Notes: a model not told the origin generated them from the sequence alone. A stretch of 64,000 bases of DNA from Pseudoalteromonas rubra (GCF_000967655.1 NZ_JXYA01000038.1:1-64000), one strand, 5' to 3'; counted from the first letter of the stretch, positions 36,175 through 45,354 are shown. Program-made: numbers and translations.

Positions 36175-37218
36175 ATGCACGCTGATCTAACCATAGCGTT
36201 AGATATGATGGGGGGCGATTACGGCCCCCGTTCATCTATACCTGCCGCGCTCGCTGCAGTCGAAAAACACCCCCGCTTAATTTTGTTGCTCTGTGGCAAC
36301 CGAACCGTTCTTGAAAGTGCGCTCGAAAAAGCCAACGCCCTGTCACATCCACGTTTAATCGTTAAGCATTGCGACGAAGTCGTCACCAATACGTGTGATC
36401 CGGCTCAGGCATTGCGCAACAAACGAAATTCCTCCATGCGAGTGGCACTGGACCTGGTTAAGTCAGGTCAGGCGCAAGCATGTGTCAGTTCCGGTAATAC
36501 TGGCGCACTATTGAGTATGGCGCACTACGTTCTGAAAATGCTGCCCGGTATCAAAAGGCCCGCTTTAATCACTTCTGTACCAACAGAAAAAAAACAACCC
36601 GTTTATTTGCTGGACCTTGGTGCTAACATACAGTGCGATCCCGAAACCTTATTACAGTTTGCCATTATGGGTTCCATAGTCGCAGGTGCTGCACTGAAAC
36701 TGGACAAACCTAAAGTTCACCTGCTCAACATCGGGCTTGAAGACATAAAAGGGCACGATGGGATAAAGCAAGCTGCCAGATTGATGCAAGGCTGTTCCGC
36801 CATCAATTATCAGGGCTATTGCGAAGGGAGTGATATATTTTCAGGTAAGTCAGACGTCATTGTGTGTGAGGGTTTTGTTGGTAACGTCGCATTGAAAACC
36901 TGCGAAGGAATTGCCAAACTTATCATGTTTAAGTTTACAAAAGCGTTGAAAAAGCACCTTTTTTACCGCAGTCTGGCGTTTTTACTCAGGCCCGTCATAA
37001 AAAAACTGTATAAACGTGTGAACCCCGACCAGTATAATGGCGCAAGTCTGGTAGGATTGCGCGGTATTGTAGTGAAAAGTCACGGAAATGCGTCGAAGAA
37101 GGCTTTTATGGCCGCGATTGAAGAAGCGGCCAGAGAGGTCGATAGACGTATTCCAGATAAAATCCAGGCGGCCTTTGAAGAAATGGCGCCGATTGAAGAG
37201 ACATCTGTCAGATCCTAG
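36175..37218 (+). CDS. plsX: Phosphate acyltransferase PlsX
   Basis: Makes acyl-phosphate from acyl-ACP, the first step to phosphatidic acid. 347 residues. ALDMMGGDYGP at the N-terminus, VSSGNTGALL, and LVGLRGIVVKSHGNAS are family motifs. Eleven bases after rpmF. In E. coli fabH would follow; here fabD follows after 59 bases. Confidence 0.96.
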   Translation: MHADLTIALDMMGGDYGPRSSIPAALAAVEKHPRLILLLCGNRTVLESALEKANALSHPRLIVKHCDEVVTNTCDPAQALRNKRNSSMRVALDLVKSGQAQACVSSGNTGALLSMAHYVLKMLPGIKRPALITSVPTEKKQPVYLLDLGANIQCDPETLLQFAIMGSIVAGAALKLDKPKVHLLNIGLEDIKGHDGIKQAARLMQGCSAINYQGYCEGSDIFSGKSDVIVCEGFVGNVALKTCEGIAKLIMFKFTKALKKHLFYRSLAFLLRPVIKKLYKRVNPDQYNGASLVGLRGIVVKSHGNASKKAFMAAIEEAAREVDRRIPDKIQAAFEEMAPIEETSVRS

Positions 37219-37277
37219 TTTCATCCAAATAGTGTGGCTAAGGAAATGGCAGAATACAGAAATCATAAGAGCACACT

Positions 37278-38204
37278 ATGTCACAAAAGATTGCTTTACT
37301 ATTTCCAGGCCAGGGCTCTCAGAGCGTTGGCATGTTGGCGGAATTATTAGAAACTTCCAAAGTTGTTCAGGATACCTTTGCAGAGGCCTCTGCAGCACTG
37401 GGTTATGACCTGGCAAAACTCGTTTTAGATGGTCCTGAAAGCGAGCTAAATGAAACACACCGCACCCAGCCTGCATTGTTGACTGCCAGTGTGGCGATTT
37501 TCCGTCAATGGCAAACCGAACAGGTAGACGCTGAACTGGTATTAGCGGGACACAGTTTGGGTGAATATTCTGCCCTGGTGTGTGCAGGCGTGCTTGAGCT
37601 GTCTACGGCCGTTAAACTGGTTGAAAAACGTGGCTTGTATATGCAACAGGCAGTACCGGCAGGTACTGGGTCAATGGCTGCAATCATAGGTCTGGATGAC
37701 GAGACCATTGCGAAGATTTGTGAGGAACAATCAGAGCAGCAAGTTGTGGCGCCGGTCAATTTCAACTCTCCAGGCCAGGTGGTCATTGCTGGTCACAAAG
37801 AAGCGGTAGAGCGTGCATCAGAAGCCTGTAAAGAGGCGGGAGCGAAGCGTGCACTGCCTCTGGCTGTAAGCGTGCCTTCTCACTGCGCGTTAATGAAACC
37901 TGCGGCCGAGCAACTTGCAGCAGATCTTGCCGAGATCGAGTTTTCAGCACCCAACTTTCCAGTGATCAATAATGTCGACGTTGTTGCGCAGCAAAGTGGT
38001 GATGCAATTAAAGATGCCCTGATTCGTCAGCTATATAGCCCCGTGCGTTGGACTGAGACGGTACAGCAATTGGCGAAAGAAGGGATCACTCAGGCTTACG
38101 AATTTGGCCCGGGTAAAGTTATCACTGGCCTGGTTAAACGAATTGATAAATCTGTAGCGTGTAGCGCCGTCAATGATACGGCAGCAATCACGTCTGCTAA
38201 GTAA
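37278..38204 (+). CDS. fabD: Malonyl-CoA:ACP transacylase FabD
   Basis: Loads malonyl groups onto ACP for fatty-acid elongation. 308 residues. FPGQGSQ at the N-terminus and nucleophile Ser93 in AGHSLGEYSALV; His of VPSHCALM is the base. Ends directly at the upstream start candidate of fabG. Confidence 0.97.
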   Translation: MSQKIALLFPGQGSQSVGMLAELLETSKVVQDTFAEASAALGYDLAKLVLDGPESELNETHRTQPALLTASVAIFRQWQTEQVDAELVLAGHSLGEYSALVCAGVLELSTAVKLVEKRGLYMQQAVPAGTGSMAAIIGLDDETIAKICEEQSEQQVVAPVNFNSPGQVVIAGHKEAVERASEACKEAGAKRALPLAVSVPSHCALMKPAAEQLAADLAEIEFSAPNFPVINNVDVVAQQSGDAIKDALIRQLYSPVRWTETVQQLAKEGITQAYEFGPGKVITGLVKRIDKSVACSAVNDTAAITSAK

Positions 38205-38219
38205 ATGACGGAATTGAAT

Positions 38220-38966
38220 ATGACAAACCTATTTGATTTAACAGGTAAAGTGGTACTTGTTACAGGCGCAAGCCGTGGTATTGGTAAGGCTATTGCAAAT
38301 GCGATGGTAGCACAAGGTGCAAAGGTAGCAGGTACTGCAACAAGCGAATCGGGTGCAGAAAAGATTTCTGACTATCTGGGCGAAAATGGTAAAGGTTACA
38401 AGCTTAATGTAACTGACGCAGAATCGATTGAAGCCACGCTTCAGGCGATTAAGCAAGACCTGGGTGATGTGGATGTGTTGGTTAACAATGCGGGTATTAC
38501 CCGTGATAACTTGTTGATGCGCATGAAAGATCAAGAGTGGGATGAGATCCTTGATACTAACCTGAGTTCAATTTTCCGTTTGTCTAAGGCTGTTTTGCGT
38601 CCTATGATGAAGAAAAAATCAGGCCGTATCATTAATATTGGCTCTGTGGTTGGCACAATGGGTAATGCGGGTCAGGCGAACTATGCAGCTGCTAAAGCAG
38701 GTGTGATTGGTTTCTCAAAATCTATGGCCCGAGAAGTGGCATCACGTGGTATTACCGTTAACGTGATTGCACCTGGCTTTATCCAAACAGACATGACTGA
38801 TGAGCTAACTGACGAGCAAAAGGCGGCAACGCTCGCGAACGTGCCAGCAGGGCGCCTTGGTAAGCCGGAAGAAATCGCAGCGGCAGCAGTTTATCTCGCA
38901 TCTGATGCTGGTGCTTATGTTTCTGGCGAAACTTTGCACGTAAACGGCGCTATGTATATGGTGTAA
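38220..38966 (+). CDS. fabG: 3-oxoacyl-ACP reductase FabG
   Basis: NADPH-dependent reduction of 3-ketoacyl-ACP. 248 residues from the ATG at 38220, close to E. coli (244); the ATG at 38205, adjoining the fabD stop, would add five residues. Rossmann TGASRGIG at about 15-22, catalytic Ser (INIGSVVG), and YAAAKAG. The end has NGAMYMV. Followed by 209 bases before acpP. Confidence 0.96.
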   Translation: MTNLFDLTGKVVLVTGASRGIGKAIANAMVAQGAKVAGTATSESGAEKISDYLGENGKGYKLNVTDAESIEATLQAIKQDLGDVDVLVNNAGITRDNLLMRMKDQEWDEILDTNLSSIFRLSKAVLRPMMKKKSGRIINIGSVVGTMGNAGQANYAAAKAGVIGFSKSMAREVASRGITVNVIAPGFIQTDMTDELTDEQKAATLANVPAGRLGKPEEIAAAAVYLASDAGAYVSGETLHVNGAMYMV

Positions 38967-39175
38967 CAATTGCTCGCGAGGTTTAATTTTTTGTGATCTT
39001 GCGGCAATCTTACTTGAAATTGCTATTAAAATAGGCGATAAAAGTACAAAATATTTAGTAACAGGTTTGACCAGAAAAAAAAGTCATGGTCAATCCTTGA
39101 ATCACAGTATGATGCGCCGTAAACTACGCCGCAATCTGAAATTAACGCGATAGCGTTTAAATAAAGGAAAGAAGA

Positions 39176-39412
39176 ATGAGCGACATCCAAGAACGCGTAA
39201 AAAAAATCATCGTTGAGCAACTAGGTGTTAAAGAAGAAGAAGTAAAATCAGAAGCGTCTTTCGTAGACGATCTGGGTGCTGATTCTCTTGACACTGTTGA
39301 GCTGGTAATGGCTCTGGAAGAAGAGTTCGACACTGAGATCCCTGATGAAGAAGCTGAGAAAATCACTACTGTTCAGGCAGCGATCGATTACGTTACTGCT
39401 CACGCTGAGTAA
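39176..39412 (+). CDS. acpP: Acyl carrier protein
   Basis: 78 residues, very acidic. GADSLDTVELVMALEEEF holds Ser37, the phosphopantetheine site. A TATGAT at 39108-39113 suggests a separate promoter in the 209-base gap after fabG, consistent with the high ACP need. AAAGGA precedes the ATG. Confidence 0.98.
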   Translation: MSDIQERVKKIIVEQLGVKEEEVKSEASFVDDLGADSLDTVELVMALEEEFDTEIPDEEAEKITTVQAAIDYVTAHAE

Positions 39413-39495
39413 TTAACGGTTTTAAATTAGGGCAGCATTCGCTGCCCTGATCATTTATCCCCCCATCATTTCGAAAATCCCTTTTGGAGGAAACC

Positions 39496-40734
39496 GTGGC
39501 TAAACGTCGAGTCGTAGTAACTGGCTTAGGTATGTTGACGCCGCTAGGTAATGACGTCGAGTCAACCTGGCAGGGCTTGTTAGAAGGCCGAAGTGGTATT
39601 CGCAATATCACACACTTTGACACAACTCAGTTCGGTACCAAATTTGCGGGTCTGGTCAATGATTTTGACGAGACTCAATACATGTCAAAGAAAGATGCCA
39701 AGAAAATGGACTTGTTCATTCAGTACGGCATCGCGGCGGGCGTACAGGCGCTTAAAGATTCCGGGTTGGAAATCACAGAACAAAATGCCAAGCGCGTTGG
39801 TGTCGCTGTGGGTTCTGGGATCGGGGGCCTGACGCTGATTGAAGAAAACCATGTCAAGCTACTGAATAGCGGCCCTCGCAAGCTGTCTCCTTTTTATGTG
39901 CCTTCGACCATCATCAATATGATCTCAGGTCACCTGTCTATTATGCACGGCCTGCAAGGCCCTAACATTTCTATTGTGACGGCATGTACGACAGGCCTGC
40001 ATAACATCGGCCATGCGGCACGTATGATAGCCTACGGCGATGCGGATGCTATGGTTGCCGGTGGCGCAGAGAAAGCGTCGACGCCAATTGGTATGGGTGG
40101 CTTTAGTGCAGCGCGTGCTTTATCGACACGCAATGATGATCCACAAGCGGCGTCGCGCCCTTGGGATAAAGATCGTGATGGTTTCGTCCTGGCCGATGGT
40201 GCAGGTGTGATTGTGCTGGAAGAGTATGAACACGCGAAAGCACGTGGCGCGAAAATCTACGCAGAGCTGGTTGGCTTTGGTATGAGTGGCGATGCTTATC
40301 ACATGACGTCACCGCCAGAAGATGGCGCAGGTGCTGCACTGGCGATGGAAAATGCCTTACAGGATGCCGGTGTTAACGCCGAGCAGATTGGCTACATCAA
40401 TGCACATGGTACGTCAACATTTGCAGGTGATAAGGCAGAAACTTCAGCCGTTAAGTCTATTTTCGGTGATGCTGCGAAAGATGTGATGGTGAGCTCATCT
40501 AAGTCTATGATGGGTCACTTATTGGGTGCTGCAGGCTCTGTAGAGTCTATCATCAGTATTTTGTCACTACAGCACCAAAAGGTCACGCCGACCATCAACC
40601 TAGATAATCCGGATGAGGGGTGCGACCTTGATTACGTACCTCACACGGCACGTGATGCTAAGTTAGACTATGCGCTATGTAACTCATTTGGGTTCGGCGG
40701 CACAAACGGCTCTTTGTTGTTTAAGAAAGTCTGA
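39496..40734 (+). CDS. fabF: 3-oxoacyl-ACP synthase II FabF
   Basis: Elongating condensing enzyme, important for unsaturated fatty acids and temperature response. 412 residues from the GTG at 39496, which has GGAGG at 39486-39490; alignment to E. coli FabF (413) supports this over the in-frame TTG at 39484. Catalytic triad visible: Cys164 (VTACTTG), His in INAHGTST, His in MMGHLLGAAG. Confidence 0.97.
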   Translation: MAKRRVVVTGLGMLTPLGNDVESTWQGLLEGRSGIRNITHFDTTQFGTKFAGLVNDFDETQYMSKKDAKKMDLFIQYGIAAGVQALKDSGLEITEQNAKRVGVAVGSGIGGLTLIEENHVKLLNSGPRKLSPFYVPSTIINMISGHLSIMHGLQGPNISIVTACTTGLHNIGHAARMIAYGDADAMVAGGAEKASTPIGMGGFSAARALSTRNDDPQAASRPWDKDRDGFVLADGAGVIVLEEYEHAKARGAKIYAELVGFGMSGDAYHMTSPPEDGAGAALAMENALQDAGVNAEQIGYINAHGTSTFAGDKAETSAVKSIFGDAAKDVMVSSSKSMMGHLLGAAGSVESIISILSLQHQKVTPTINLDNPDEGCDLDYVPHTARDAKLDYALCNSFGFGGTNGSLLFKKV

Positions 40735-40752
40735 TAGTTAACTCAGTATAGA

Positions 40753-40776
40753 AGCCCGGCAATGCCGGGTTTTTTT
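40753..40776 (+). terminator. Rho-independent terminator after fabF
   Basis: CCCGGC (40755-40760) and GCCGGG (40764-40769) with loop AAT, followed by seven T. Ends the fab transcript before pabC. Confidence 0.9.
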
Positions 40777-40848
40777 ATGCCCATATGGCACCGTCTAAAC
40801 TTCAGATATGATACAGTTGGCGCAATCAATTTGGTGTGGTAAAGATTA

Positions 40849-41616
40849 ATGCAGCAGGTAAGCAGCCGGGATCGGGGCCTCAATTATGGCGATGGCTTTT
40901 TTACAACGGTTAAAATTTCAGCGGGAAAACTGGAGCGCTGGGAAGGCCACTTAAAACGCCTGGCGCAGTGTGCAAATGCTTTGTATTTCCCAGAGATAGA
41001 CTACAGGGCACTGACAGAGCAATGCGAGTGTGCGTCAAGGGAAGTGGCTCAGGGCGTGCTCAAAGTGGTGATCACTCGAGGAGAAGGCGGCAGGGGTTAT
41101 GGCTTGCCTGAGGAGCCTCAGGTTACAACGCTGGTGTCGCTATCGTCGTATCCGGCCCATTATGCGCGCTGGCATGATGAGGGTGTGACTCTGGCCTTGT
41201 CAGATGTCCGTCTGGGTCACCAACCTATGTTGGCCGGACTGAAAACACTAAACCGCCTTGAGCAGGTGCTCATTAAACAAAATGCCGCCCACAAAGCTGC
41301 GGATGACGTCCTTGTGCTGGATTTACACGGCCAGGTCATCGAAAGTTCGGCAGCCAACATTCTGATCTATAAAGATAAGCACTGGTATACGCCCGATTTA
41401 TCTCACTGTGGGATCCAGGGTGTTTTTCTCTCAAGCCTGCAACAGCATAACGCCATTCAAACGACTTCTCTGAGCCTGGAGTCTGTTTATGTGGCGGACG
41501 CTGTTTATCTGTGTAACAGCCTGATGGGCCTGGTGCCGGTACGTCAGATTGAGAATCATTGTTTCAACCTGGATAAGGCGCATGCCTGGGCAAAGGAGCT
41601 TGTTGTTAGATCATGA
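40849..41616 (+). CDS. pabC: Aminodeoxychorismate lyase PabC
   Basis: PLP enzyme that makes 4-aminobenzoate for folate. 255 residues. SSRDRGLNYGDGFFTT and the PLP Lys in AGLKTLNRLEQVL are clear, with ESSAANILI downstream. The protein starts 10-15 residues later than E. coli PabC (269), so the first beta strand is missing; an in-frame TAA at 40840-40842 lies just upstream. Overlaps mltG by ATGA. Confidence 0.88.
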   Translation: MQQVSSRDRGLNYGDGFFTTVKISAGKLERWEGHLKRLAQCANALYFPEIDYRALTEQCECASREVAQGVLKVVITRGEGGRGYGLPEEPQVTTLVSLSSYPAHYARWHDEGVTLALSDVRLGHQPMLAGLKTLNRLEQVLIKQNAAHKAADDVLVLDLHGQVIESSAANILIYKDKHWYTPDLSHCGIQGVFLSSLQQHNAIQTTSLSLESVYVADAVYLCNSLMGLVPVRQIENHCFNLDKAHAWAKELVVRS

Positions 41617-42626
41617 TGAAAAAGCTGATTTTACTTTTGCTGTTGGGATTAGTCATTGTTGTACTGGCAGCCACGCACACCATTTCAGAGTTTAAGGATG
41701 CACCACTTCGCAGCGATACCCACTACTTTGAGGTGAAGCGGGGAGACAGCTTTTTGGCCATTTGCCAGCGCTGGCAACGCCAGGGCTGGGTAGACAGCTG
41801 CTTGCCTTATCAGGTTTACGGCAAAGTGTTCCCGGAGCGAGTCAAAGTCAAAGCGGGTGTCTACGAATTACTGGGTCTGAGTGTACTCGATGCGCTATCA
41901 AAGCTAAGTGCCGGGGCGCAGGCCGATTTCATGTTCACCATTATTGAAGGGCAAACCTTTAAACAGGTACTGACAAACCTCAAAGATGCACCCTTTATTC
42001 ACTTTGACCTGAACGAAGCGGACGTGGCAAAGCACATGCGCCTTGATACAGCAGGGCTGTCCGGTGATCAGGCTTTTCATCCGGAAGGCTGGTTATATCC
42101 CGAAACCTATCATTACCACGCGCACAGTAAAGCATCTGCCCTGATAAAACGTGCCAGCGAGCGTATGCATCAGCAGCTGGCATCCGCATGGCAACAAAGG
42201 GCGGCCGACTTGCCCATCAGCTCAGCCTATGAGGCGCTGATCCTGGCATCCATCATCGAAAAAGAAACAGGTAAAGCACAAGAGCGTCCGATCATTGCAT
42301 CTGTCTTTGTAAACCGCCTGAACCGCAAGATGCGACTACAAACGGACCCGACGGTTATTTATGGTCTGGGTGAGCGCTTTGACGGCGACATCAAGCGCCG
42401 TGATTTACGCGAACATACGCCTTACAACACATATCGAATTAAGGGCTTACCTCCGACACCCATCGCCATGCCGTCGTTCGCTGCGATTAAAGCAGCCACT
42501 CAGCCGGCACAAACGGATTATCTGTATTTTGTCTCAAAAGGGGATGGCAGCCATTATTTCTCCAAGTCTTTACGAGAGCACAATCAGGCGGTGCAGCGCT
42601 ATATACTGAATAAACAAAATGGCTGA
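41613..42626 (+). CDS. mltG: Endolytic murein transglycosylase MltG
   Basis: Inner-membrane enzyme that ends glycan strand synthesis by endolytic cleavage. 337 residues: one N-terminal membrane segment (residues 4-22), a LysM-like part (YFEVKRGDSFLAICQRW), then the YceG domain with catalytic Glu216 in ASIIEKETG and LQTDPTVIYGLG, PPTPIAMPS. Coupled to pabC by a 4-base overlap. In E. coli tmk and holB follow; here they do not. Confidence 0.94.
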   Translation: MMKKLILLLLLGLVIVVLAATHTISEFKDAPLRSDTHYFEVKRGDSFLAICQRWQRQGWVDSCLPYQVYGKVFPERVKVKAGVYELLGLSVLDALSKLSAGAQADFMFTIIEGQTFKQVLTNLKDAPFIHFDLNEADVAKHMRLDTAGLSGDQAFHPEGWLYPETYHYHAHSKASALIKRASERMHQQLASAWQQRAADLPISSAYEALILASIIEKETGKAQERPIIASVFVNRLNRKMRLQTDPTVIYGLGERFDGDIKRRDLREHTPYNTYRIKGLPPTPIAMPSFAAIKAATQPAQTDYLYFVSKGDGSHYFSKSLREHNQAVQRYILNKQNG

Positions 42627-42740
42627 ATAAGCCAACTATCTACGCGGCGCAACGAGTGGTCGCAAGCGGCTGTATATTGTAGATAAATATGATATACCAG
42701 CAACATACACTACACGCAGAATAAAAACTGGAGCTAAGTA

Positions 42741-44603
42741 ATGAATAAGTTGAACGCGCTCACGCTCGCAGTAGCGATTGCTCTGTCGGGCTGTGCTCAG
42801 GAAAGCCGGGTCAATCAGGCCGACTCAGCAGCGACTGCTGCTGCGCCATTGTCACGCGCAGATATTGACAAGCAAGTTGACGCCTATACACAAACCTTTA
42901 TTAATCATCAACCTGCACTGGCAACCTCCTTAAAGCTATCCACCGATCAATACGGCAGTTATGCCGACAGGCTGCCTGACTACTCAGCATCGGGCATGCA
43001 GGCGTTGCAAATTGATATGAATAATGCGGCAGAAAAACTAAAACGCCTGCAAGCGCATAAAATGAGTGAAGATGATCGTTTACACCTGCGTGTGAACGAA
43101 GTGCTGGCGCGTTATTATGCCGGTGATGCCCAATTTAGCGGCGGTTATATAGATACCTGGGGTGGCCACTTACCTTATATTGTTAATCAGCTTTCCGGGC
43201 CTCTGGTGGATATTCCAAACCTGCTTAAGGATCAGCATAGCGTTGAAAATCTGCAGGATGCGCAAAACTATCTGACCAGGCTGGAAGCGTTTGCAGCTCT
43301 GACCGATCAGGTCCGGGGTAAGCTGGCGGATGATGCTGAAAAGGGCATCATCCTGCCCAAGGTCCTGTTCCCGAATACCTTTGGATACCTGAATAACTTT
43401 ACCGCGCATGCGGGCGAGAAACACCCATTGGTTACTTCATTTGATGCCAGGTTATCACAAGTTGCCTCTATCTCTGACGCACAGCGCACTGAGCTCGTTG
43501 ATGCGGCTACAGCATTGGTTGATAAAAAGATTTACCCCGCATACCAGCGTGTGATTGCCGATCTCAAAGTGTTACAAGCAAAAGCCCCTGAAAAAGTTGG
43601 GATCTGGGCGCAACCTGGTGGTGAAGCTTTTTACCAGCATGAAATTACCTATCTGGCCGATTCGGATCTCAGCGCTCAGCAGATCCACGATATTGGACTT
43701 GCTGAAGTTAAACGGATCACCGAACGGATGGACGAGATCCTGCGCGAAAATGGTTATACCACAGGCTCTGTGGGCGATCGTATGAAGCAGCTAAATGATG
43801 AACCTCGCTTTTTATACGAAGACAGTGACGCGGGGCGTGAAGCATTGCTGACCTTCCTGCGTGGAGAAATTGAGACCATCAATAAAAAAGCACCGCAGTA
43901 CTTTTCAACTTTGCCGCCGCAAGAAGTAGAGGTACGCCGTATTCCTAAAGAAGTGGAAGCCGGTGCACCGGGTGGCTATTACAGCGCGCCTTCTCTGGAT
44001 GGCAGTCGTCCCGGGGTATTTGCCATCAACCTTAAAGATATGAAGGCCGTCCCCAGCTTTGGTATGAAAACACTGACCTATCACGAAGCCGTGCCCGGTC
44101 ACCATTTCCAGATTGCGCTCAACATGCTGCAGACAGATATTGGTCTGATGCGTCAGAATGCCTCGTTCAATGGCTATATTGAGGGCTGGGCACTGTATTC
44201 AGAATTAGTCGCCTATGAAATGGGGATGTACGAGAACGACCCGTTTGGCGACCTGGGTCGTTTGCAGGCAGAAGCCTATCGGGCTGCGCGCCTGGTGGTC
44301 GACACCGGACTGCACTATAAACAATGGACGCGTCAGCAAGCGATTGAGTACTTTGCTGAAGCGACGGGCTCGGCTATGAGCGATGTCACAGCGGCCATTG
44401 ATCGCTATATCGCCTGGCCTGGTCAGGCGCTGGGATACAAGCTGGGAATGATTAAGCTCGTTGAGTTGCGCGATAAAGCCCGTAAGGCGCTGGGTGACAA
44501 GTTTGACATCAAAGCGTTCCATGATGTGATCTTACTCAAAGGTGCCAGACCCCTGGCGATTGTGGAAGACGACGTCGACCGCTGGGTTGCATCACAAAGC
44601 TAA
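42741..44603 (+). CDS. DUF885 lipoprotein (putative metallopeptidase)
   Basis: 620 residues. The signal peptide ends in LSGC (Cys18), so an outer- or inner-membrane lipoprotein. A zinc-peptidase-like motif HEAVPGHH (448-455) is followed by EGW at 481-483, the arrangement of DUF885 proteins, which resemble M2/M3-type peptidases. Substrate unknown; proximity to a peptide-uptake and proline-peptidase region makes peptide degradation plausible. GGAGCTAAG precedes the ATG. Confidence 0.87.
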   Translation: MNKLNALTLAVAIALSGCAQESRVNQADSAATAAAPLSRADIDKQVDAYTQTFINHQPALATSLKLSTDQYGSYADRLPDYSASGMQALQIDMNNAAEKLKRLQAHKMSEDDRLHLRVNEVLARYYAGDAQFSGGYIDTWGGHLPYIVNQLSGPLVDIPNLLKDQHSVENLQDAQNYLTRLEAFAALTDQVRGKLADDAEKGIILPKVLFPNTFGYLNNFTAHAGEKHPLVTSFDARLSQVASISDAQRTELVDAATALVDKKIYPAYQRVIADLKVLQAKAPEKVGIWAQPGGEAFYQHEITYLADSDLSAQQIHDIGLAEVKRITERMDEILRENGYTTGSVGDRMKQLNDEPRFLYEDSDAGREALLTFLRGEIETINKKAPQYFSTLPPQEVEVRRIPKEVEAGAPGGYYSAPSLDGSRPGVFAINLKDMKAVPSFGMKTLTYHEAVPGHHFQIALNMLQTDIGLMRQNASFNGYIEGWALYSELVAYEMGMYENDPFGDLGRLQAEAYRAARLVVDTGLHYKQWTRQQAIEYFAEATGSAMSDVTAAIDRYIAWPGQALGYKLGMIKLVELRDKARKALGDKFDIKAFHDVILLKGARPLAIVEDDVDRWVASQS

Positions 44604-44609
44604 CTTTAG

Positions 44610-44631
44610 AAGGTGGCTGTATAGCCACCTT
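44610..44631 (+). terminator. Hairpin after the DUF885 gene
   Basis: AAGGTGGCT (44610-44618) pairs with AGCCACCTT (44623-44631) with a four-base loop, seven bases after the stop. No T run follows, so it may be a weak terminator or a 3' stabiliser. Confidence 0.55.
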
Positions 44632-44762
44632 ACAGCTTTGGTGAGAATGGAAGCTTTAGCCTTATTAATTTATTAATAGTTTGACTCTCTTTTTTATTTT
44701 TTGTTTGCTTTTCACTCACTTCTGTCTACTGTGGTTTTGAGTTAAATAGAAGGAGACCTAAA

Positions 44763-44909
44763 ATGAAACTTAACTTAAAGAAAAAGCCAGTAAAAAAATT
44801 AGCAACTGAAAACAAAGGCTTGGCAAGAGGTTTGACACCAAATGTGGCAGGGGGAGGACTCACAAACTCCGATACTGAATGTCAGGGTGCTGAAGGACAC
44901 AAGCACTAA
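44763..44909 (+). CDS. Small peptide with double-glycine motif (possible RiPP or bacteriocin precursor)
   Basis: 48 residues with AGGAG at 44751-44755, well spaced from the ATG. A Lys-rich N-terminus (MKLNLKKKPVKKL) leads to LTPNVAGGG, which resembles a leader ending in a double glycine; the rest (LTNSDTECQGAEGHKH) would be the core, with one Cys, one Ser and two Thr. Short peptides of the form Lys-rich leader, TPxVxGG, short core are, as I recall, common in Pseudoalteromonas and relatives and have been linked to ribosomal peptide products. No modification enzyme or C39 exporter is in the window. A 12-base hairpin follows. Real as a gene: likely; function: speculative. Confidence 0.7.
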   Translation: MKLNLKKKPVKKLATENKGLARGLTPNVAGGGLTNSDTECQGAEGHKH

Positions 44910-44935
44910 TAAAGACTACCCATTGATTTAAGCTT

Positions 44936-44970
44936 CAACCAACACTGCTATTTTTGAACAGTGTTGGTTG
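44936..44970 (+). terminator. Hairpin after the small peptide gene
   Basis: A perfect 12-base stem, CAACCAACACTG (44936-44947) with CAGTGTTGGTTG (44959-44970), loop of 11 bases containing TTTTT. No T run downstream, so termination is uncertain, but it marks the 3' end of a short transcript. Confidence 0.6.
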
Positions 44971-45275
44971 TATACTGACAAGCTTTCACTTCACCAAAGT
45001 TACAAGTACCCATCCGAATTTTTAAATTGAATACTCACTCAATACCTCAAAAAATTATTACTACAAAGCGTTAAAAGCCTCTGCATTAGCTTACTCGTTT
45101 GGTGTAAACACAGAATGAATCCGCTCGCCTAGCATCTGCCTTATCGTAACTTTCCAATTCTAGTTGTTGTTTTAATTACTCAAGTACTCCCAATATTCGA
45201 TATCACAGACTCTTAGCTGTGTAACGGAGCACAGGTTCTGCGGTCGACTCTGAGCCGGGTCTTGTATTTGGTGAG

Positions 45276-45300
45276 TTTCTGTTGAGCTGTGCAACAGAAA
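45276..45300. repeat. Inverted repeat upstream of the TonB receptor
   Basis: TTTCTGTTG (45276-45284) and CAACAGAAA (45292-45300) form a perfect 9-base inverted repeat with a 7-base spacer. It could be an operator or an mRNA hairpin. Confidence 0.6.
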
Positions 45301-45338
45301 ATATTGAAGATGACAAGTTTTAGATTTCGGAATAAAAA

Positions 45339-45354
45339 ATATTGTATACAATAT
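45339..45354. promoter_or_regulatory. 16-bp perfect palindrome, probable operator of the TonB receptor gene
   Basis: ATATTGTATACAATAT reads the same on both strands. It lies 69 bases before the receptor ATG and contains a -10-like TACAAT (45347-45352). Sites with a TTGTATACAA core are typical of GntR-family repressors; no GntR gene is in this window, so the regulator would be elsewhere. Confidence 0.7.
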
